Below, in pieces: positions 34,603-38,575 of a stretch of DNA of 38,575 nt. Position numbers and translations under genes: made by a program. The DNA lies in assembly GCA_050260095.1 (NCBI GenBank), contig JBLNBQ010000146.1, forward strand, positions 1 through 38,575, given 5' to 3'. The notes beneath the pieces are model-generated. The model saw only the letters and a program-made list of their open reading frames with translations, was not told the origin of the DNA and did no database searches. Numbering within the stretch: the first letter of the stretch is position 1; the number at the start of each line of letters is the position of its first letter. The stretch is from JBLNBQ01 sp050260095 (lineage in GTDB: Bacteria > Bacillota > UBA5301 > DYFA01).

Positions 34603-34613
34603 AATAGAGCTGT

Positions 34614-34689
34614 GGCCTGGTAGCTCAGTGGATAGAGCGCCGCCGTCCTAAGGCGGGCGTCGGGGGTTCGATTCCCTCCCGGGCCACCA
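34614..34689 (+). tRNA. tRNA-Arg (anticodon CCT)
   Basis: A full cloverleaf: acceptor GGCCTGG/CCGGGCC (one G-U pair), D-arm GCTC-AGTGGATA-GAGC, anticodon stem CCGCC/GGCGG around GTCCTAA (anticodon CCT, reads AGG), a five-base variable loop, T-arm with GGTTCGATTCC, discriminator A and an encoded CCA. Confidence 0.96.
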
Positions 34690-34703
34690 TCATCAGCCTT
34701 CAG

Positions 34704-34734
34704 GGGAGGGGCCAAAAAGGTCCCTCCTTCGTTT
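34704..34734 (+). terminator. Rho-independent terminator after tRNA-Arg
   Basis: GGAGGGGCC pairs with GGTCCCTCC (one G-U) around AAAAA, then TTCGTTTT. It begins 15 bases after the tRNA CCA end. Confidence 0.85.
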
Positions 34735-34792
34735 TGGGAGAATCCTGTGGCGGGGATGCGACCGCCTCCTGCGCGAGTGGGTGTGCGGGCGG

Positions 34793-36628
34793 TCAGAGGC
34801 AACGGCCGAGCAGCGGCCGCAATTCCACCGGCACGACCGCGACCTTGTGCGCCTTGCCCTCGATTTGCGTCCGACCGACGAAGACCAGCGCCAGCACGCG
34901 CAACTGGCCGACGGTGGAAGCGGGCGGTTTCTCATTCCACCAGTAGCCGTCGCCGTCCAAGGGGCCGAAGCGCCTGGTCAGAACCGAAAGCTTACACCAG
35001 CCGCCTTTCTCCAGGAGGAATCGCAAGGCAGAGCGGACTCCGGGAGATTGGGAGGCGAGGACTTGTCGCAGGTGCGGGGTGTTTTGCAGAGCCTCCGCGA
35101 GCAGTTGCTCGCGCTCACCACGCCTGGGAACCGACCCGATCCCGTGAGCCGCGGCGGCGGCGTTCAGCCACGGCGCCGGAATGCCCTTCAGTGCCTTCTG
35201 CAGCGTCACCTCGGGGGAGACCGGCTTCTCCTCTTCTTTCCGCCGCCATGAATCAGCTGCCGCGTCGGGGTCTGGCCACCTTAGGCTGGTCAGGTGGCGC
35301 TTGAGGGCTTCCAAGCGCTCGCGCAACTCGGGCGACTGCCCCTTAGGGTTGACGCGGGTGGCATACTCGTGGGCGCGCAGCAGGTCTCCTTTCTGAAGAT
35401 AGAGTCCGGCCAGGTTGAAGAGCACCGTGGGGTCGTCGGGGAAGGCGTCTTCCAGCGCTTCGAGGGTCACGCGAGCTTCTTCCAGCTTACCCCGATCACG
35501 CCGCAGGTTGGCCAGCGTCAGCATGGCGGGCGGGTAGGCGACTCCCTCCAACTCCAGCTTCTCCAGCAGGCGGTATGCCTCGTCTCTCTCGCCGCTGTCC
35601 CGCAGGCGCTGGGCCTCAGCCACGATGCGCTCCAGTTCCGGGTCACGCTGCCTGAGTTCAACCTGGCTGACGACCAACGTGGTCGCCCGGCCCTCATGAA
35701 TCGCCGGGATGGGTTCCCCCACAGCGTAGACGCCGCGGTCGACCAACGCGTGTGCAGCCTCCATCTTCAGATTCAGCGCGACGGAACCTTTCAGCACGCG
35801 CCGTCCCAACTCCAGTCCCCAGTCTTCAGTCTGGGCAATCAACTGGCGCAAGGCCCCGGTGGGCAAATAGGGCACTCCTCCAAACAGTGCCGCCAGAATG
35901 GGGACGCGCGCGGCGCCACTGGTTCTGATCAAGGCGGATAGGGAAGCTTCATCACGCACCTGGCGCGTGTCGGCGGAGTCGGACTCGAGGGGAAACGGCG
36001 GCACTAGCCCTTGCTGTGCAAGATTGGCCACCAGGATGAAGGCCGAGAGTGCTCGAACCCACTTGGGGTCCGTGACTTTCTGCCAGTACTTGGCCGCTCG
36101 CTCGAATCTTCCCAGGTTGAAGGCGGCAATCCCGGCGAGAAAGCCGCGATTGGCGAATTCTCGGCCGGGCCAGCGGCTGTGAAGCCCCAGGACCATACGG
36201 TAGTCTCCCAGCTTGATGGCGGCCTCGGCGACCACGACGGAGTACTCCACCCACGCTGGCTCTGCTGCTCCCCAAGGGTGAGCCTGGACCCCGAGGACTG
36301 CATCAAGGTCCCGCACGGCCTGCTCCAAATGCTGGCGGGCTTTGCCTCGCTCGCCCAACGCGCTGCAAGACAGACTGGCCAGCGCCCGCGAGTACGGCGC
36401 AGGAACGACCCCATGGAGCAGGGGCTGCAAAACCTCCAGCGCGCCCGCATAATCTCCACGCTTGAACCTGCAGAAGGCCCAGTTGTTGCGAGCGGGTGGG
36501 AGGTCGCTGGCCTTCGCGACGGCTCGAAAACAGGCTTCCGCCTTACCCAAACGCCCGGCCTCAAGATGCGCTTTGCCTTCGTCGAGCAGCCGTTCAGTGT
36601 TGGTGGTGTCTTTTGGGGGGTACGGCAC
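34793..36628 (-). CDS. tetratricopeptide-repeat protein with a conserved C-terminal domain
   Basis: A 611-residue soluble protein with no signal. TPR-like helix pairs are clear at residues about 8-60 (EGKAHLEAGRLGKAEACFRA; ARNNWAFCRFKRGDYAGALE) and 340-440 (ERDEAYRLLEKLELEG; ALEDAFPDDPTVLFNLAGLY). The last 130 residues hold a separate domain: a helical segment (SALRFLLEKGGWCKLSVLTR), then DGDGYWWNEKPPASTVGQL and a beta-rich end VFVGRTQIEG. That end looks like a winged-helix or small beta domain but I cannot name it. TPRs serve protein-protein binding. The GTG start is tentative (weak ribosome site). No functional neighbour. Confidence 0.75.
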   Translation of the reverse strand: MPYPPKDTTNTERLLDEGKAHLEAGRLGKAEACFRAVAKASDLPPARNNWAFCRFKRGDYAGALEVLQPLLHGVVPAPYSRALASLSCSALGERGKARQHLEQAVRDLDAVLGVQAHPWGAAEPAWVEYSVVVAEAAIKLGDYRMVLGLHSRWPGREFANRGFLAGIAAFNLGRFERAAKYWQKVTDPKWVRALSAFILVANLAQQGLVPPFPLESDSADTRQVRDEASLSALIRTSGAARVPILAALFGGVPYLPTGALRQLIAQTEDWGLELGRRVLKGSVALNLKMEAAHALVDRGVYAVGEPIPAIHEGRATTLVVSQVELRQRDPELERIVAEAQRLRDSGERDEAYRLLEKLELEGVAYPPAMLTLANLRRDRGKLEEARVTLEALEDAFPDDPTVLFNLAGLYLQKGDLLRAHEYATRVNPKGQSPELRERLEALKRHLTSLRWPDPDAAADSWRRKEEEKPVSPEVTLQKALKGIPAPWLNAAAAAHGIGSVPRRGEREQLLAEALQNTPHLRQVLASQSPGVRSALRFLLEKGGWCKLSVLTRRFGPLDGDGYWWNEKPPASTVGQLRVLALVFVGRTQIEGKAHKVAVVPVELRPLLGRCL

Positions 36629-36845
36629 GTTCAGATAACCTGCCCTTCCGAGTCACAGGCTGAGGATTTCTTTTGCTGGCGAAACTGTCCACTTCGAGTC
36701 TTCGCAGCACAGCACGTAGTTCCTTCCGCCCCATCTCAGGCTGACTTTCCCAGGGGCACACAGGTGATACCCGAACCTACCTCGAAATCAGCACGCAGCC
36801 ACAGAAATCGGGGGCCGCTGTGCGTTCCCACACGAGGTGACCGCC

Positions 36846-37913
36846 ATGAGTGAAGCTGAGAAGGCGGCGACCGTCCGCGTCGACCACGCCGCGCTCAGGG
36901 AGTTCTGCGCCGACGTCCTCATCGCCGAGGGCGTGCCCGAGGACGACGCCCGCATCGTGGCCGACAGCCTGGTCGAGGCCAACCTCCGGGGCGTCGACTC
37001 GCACGGCGTCATCCGGCTCTCAATGTACGTGGAGCGAATGCAGAAGGGCGGCAACCGCCGCACGACTGACCTCACGGAAGTCCAGGGCACTTCTGGACTG
37101 ACCGTCCTCGACGCGCACAACGGCCTGGGGCAGGTCGCCTCCCATAAAGCCATGCAACTGGCCATCGCCCGGGCGAGGGAGACGGGCTTGGCGGCCGTCG
37201 GCGTCCGCAACAGCAGCCACTTCGGCATGGCCGCCTACTACTCGATGCTGGCCCTGGAACACGACATGATCGGGCTGGCGCTCTCCAACACCAACGTCAA
37301 CATGACGACCAGCACCTCCGCCAAGCCGGGCGTCGCCAACAACCCCTGGAGCGCGACCATCCCGGCCGGCCAGGAGTTGCCGGTGGTCATCGACATGGCC
37401 TCCAGCATCGTGGCGGCAGGCAAACTCATGAACGCCATCGCCAAGGGCGAGAAGGTGCCGCTGGGCTGGGGGGTCGACGCCGACGGACGCCTCACCGACG
37501 ACCCGGCCAAGATCTTCTACGGCGGCTCGCTCCTGCCGTTCGGCGGCTACAAGGGGTACGCCATCGCCCTGCTGATCGACGTCCTCTGCGGCGTCTTGAC
37601 CGGCTCCGGCTTCGGTCACGAGGTGAGCAGCCCGACCAAGGACCGCGCCAAGCCGACCCGGGCCGGCCACTTCTTCCTCGCGCTCGACCTCAAGGCGGTG
37701 GGCGACCCGGCCGACTTCAAGGCCCGGATGGACCGGATGATCGCCGACCTGCACGCCCTGACCCCGGCGGAGGGCGTCGACAGGGTGAGAGTCCCGGGCG
37801 AGCTGGAGTTTGAGGCGCACCGGGAGCGCACGGCGAACGGTATCCCGCTGCCGCAGGCTATCTGGGAGGACCTCAGGAGGACCGGCGCCGCCCACGGGAT
37901 AGAGTGGAGGTAG
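36846..37913 (+). CDS. Ldh_2-family NAD(P)-dependent 2-hydroxyacid dehydrogenase (malate/L-lactate dehydrogenase type)
   Basis: A 355-residue enzyme of PF02615. Family signatures are LRGVDSHGVIRLSMYVERM, HFGMAAYYSMLALEHDMIGL, the ANNPWSATIPAG segment and PFGGYKGYAIALLIDVLCG. This fold, unlike the Rossmann lactate dehydrogenases, oxidises 2-hydroxyacids such as malate, sulfolactate, ureidoglycolate or 2,3-diketogulonate; residues do not settle the substrate. The ATG at 36846 follows GAGGTGA. It is followed six bases after its stop by an aldehyde:ferredoxin oxidoreductase, so a shared pathway of acid and aldehyde redox steps is likely. Confidence 0.9.
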   Translation: MSEAEKAATVRVDHAALREFCADVLIAEGVPEDDARIVADSLVEANLRGVDSHGVIRLSMYVERMQKGGNRRTTDLTEVQGTSGLTVLDAHNGLGQVASHKAMQLAIARARETGLAAVGVRNSSHFGMAAYYSMLALEHDMIGLALSNTNVNMTTSTSAKPGVANNPWSATIPAGQELPVVIDMASSIVAAGKLMNAIAKGEKVPLGWGVDADGRLTDDPAKIFYGGSLLPFGGYKGYAIALLIDVLCGVLTGSGFGHEVSSPTKDRAKPTRAGHFFLALDLKAVGDPADFKARMDRMIADLHALTPAEGVDRVRVPGELEFEAHRERTANGIPLPQAIWEDLRRTGAAHGIEWR

Positions 37914-37919
37914 TGGACC

Positions 37920-38575
37920 GTGCCAGCACAGAATACCCCCGCAAGCCCTTCCGCAGCCCGTCCGAGTCGCCTGATCACGGTGGACCTGAGCCGGTTGACA
38001 GTGAAGGAGGCGGCCGCGCCGGCTGAACTTGCCCGCTACGGCGGGCGGGCGCTCACCGTCCGGCTCCTCGCCGACCGGATCCCCCAGTACGCCGACCCCC
38101 GGGGGCCGAGGAACGTGCTGGTCCTGGCGCCAGGCCTCCTGGCCGGCTACCCCATCTCCAGCGCCAGCCGCCTCTCCGCCGGGGGCAAGAGCCCGCTCAC
38201 CGGGGGGATCAAGGAGTCGAGCGCCGGCGGGGTGACCGGCGGCCTGCTCGCCCGGCTGGGAGTGAAGGCGCTCGTCTTCGAGGGTGAGGCGCCCGCCAGT
38301 GCCGGGGGACCCTTCGCGCTCGTCGTCGACTTCGCGGGCGCCCGCCTCGTCGCCACCCCCGAGCTGCGGGGGCTCGGCGTCTACCCGGCCGCCGCCAAGC
38401 TGCGGGAGGCGTACGGCCCCGAGGCCGGCCTCGTGCTGGTCGGCCCGGCGGGGGAGCGGGGCTGCGCGTCGGCCTGTCTCTGCGGCACCGACCCGGAGGG
38501 CAACCCCACCCGCGTCAACGGGCGGGGCGGCCTGGGCGCTGTCTTAGGGCGCAAGGGCGTCAAGGCCGTCGTCGT
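37920..38575 (+). CDS. aldehyde:ferredoxin oxidoreductase, N-terminal part (cut by the right edge)
   Basis: A GTG (37920), nine bases after GGAGG, opens 218 codons with no stop in view. After about 20 variable residues comes the AOR N-terminal domain (PF02730): LAPGLLAGYPISSASRLSAG, then GGKSPLTGGIKESSAGG, LARLGVKALVFEGEAP and VNGRGGLGAVLGRKGVKAVV. This part binds the tungsten bis-pterin cofactor. AORs oxidise aldehydes to acids with ferredoxin, or reduce acids. The iron-sulfur and C-terminal domains lie outside the window, so subfamily and substrate cannot be told. It follows the Ldh_2 dehydrogenase and is consistent with tungstate-transport genes 33 kb away. Confidence 0.9.
   Translation, partial: MPAQNTPASPSAARPSRLITVDLSRLTVKEAAAPAELARYGGRALTVRLLADRIPQYADPRGPRNVLVLAPGLLAGYPISSASRLSAGGKSPLTGGIKESSAGGVTGGLLARLGVKALVFEGEAPASAGGPFALVVDFAGARLVATPELRGLGVYPAAAKLREAYGPEAGLVLVGPAGERGCASACLCGTDPEGNPTRVNGRGGLGAVLGRKGVKAVV

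Overview
The window is GC-rich and densely packed, with strong AGGAGG-type ribosome sites, frequent GTG/TTG starts, sigma-A-type promoters and a yybP-ykoY (manganese) riboswitch. With tungstate-transporter genes, an aldehyde:ferredoxin oxidoreductase start, a multiheme cytochrome lipoprotein and remains of motility genes, it suggests a high-GC anaerobic or facultative member of the Bacillota. The exact lineage cannot be read from the sequence. No phage, IS element, CRISPR array or rRNA was seen.

Left part (1-7.4 kb): the 5' part of a FliK-like gene running off the left edge (-); a copper chaperone (copZ) with a clean terminator; a StrF-type glycosyltransferase; a minus-strand tungstate-type ABC operon (permease, ATPase, then a small secreted protein of unknown function) with no binding-protein gene; a YhhY-like acetyltransferase; a decayed chemotaxis receptor; and an unknown multi-pass membrane protein.

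Catabolic locus (7.5-20.7 kb, +): both subunits of an aconitase X enzyme, a complete Liv-type ABC importer (livKHMGF), a LacI-family regulator, a FabG-like dehydrogenase, a thiolase, a fused CoA-transferase, an AMP-forming acyl-CoA ligase and a FlK-type acyl-CoA thioesterase. Two nearly identical 14-bp palindromes centred on AAACGTTT lie before acnX and before the dehydrogenase, so the locus looks like two transcription units under the LacI-type protein. It reads as uptake, dehydration, CoA activation and thiolytic cleavage of an unknown hydroxy-acid. This is the best candidate here for an undescribed pathway.

Relic zone (20.7-25 kb): a truncated EamA transporter, an intact HAD phosphatase, a frameshifted and internally deleted DapA-family gene, a 12-or-more-heme cytochrome c lipoprotein with a one-base frameshift, and a fragment of a TPM-domain protein. 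An MFS exporter follows on the minus strand.

Manganese unit (26.4-30.3 kb, +): a consensus promoter, a Mn2+ riboswitch with an overlapping terminator, an HtpX-type membrane protease and a P-type ATPase. The layout indicates Mn-induced efflux plus membrane-protein quality control.

Right part (30.2-38.6 kb): a LolCDE/MacB-like ABC operon (two FtsX-type permeases, one ATPase and a truncated exported protein) divergent from a TetR regulator with a shared operator/promoter region; tRNA-Arg(CCT) with promoter and terminator; a TPR protein; and an Ldh_2-family dehydrogenase followed by the start of an aldehyde:ferredoxin oxidoreductase cut by the right edge.
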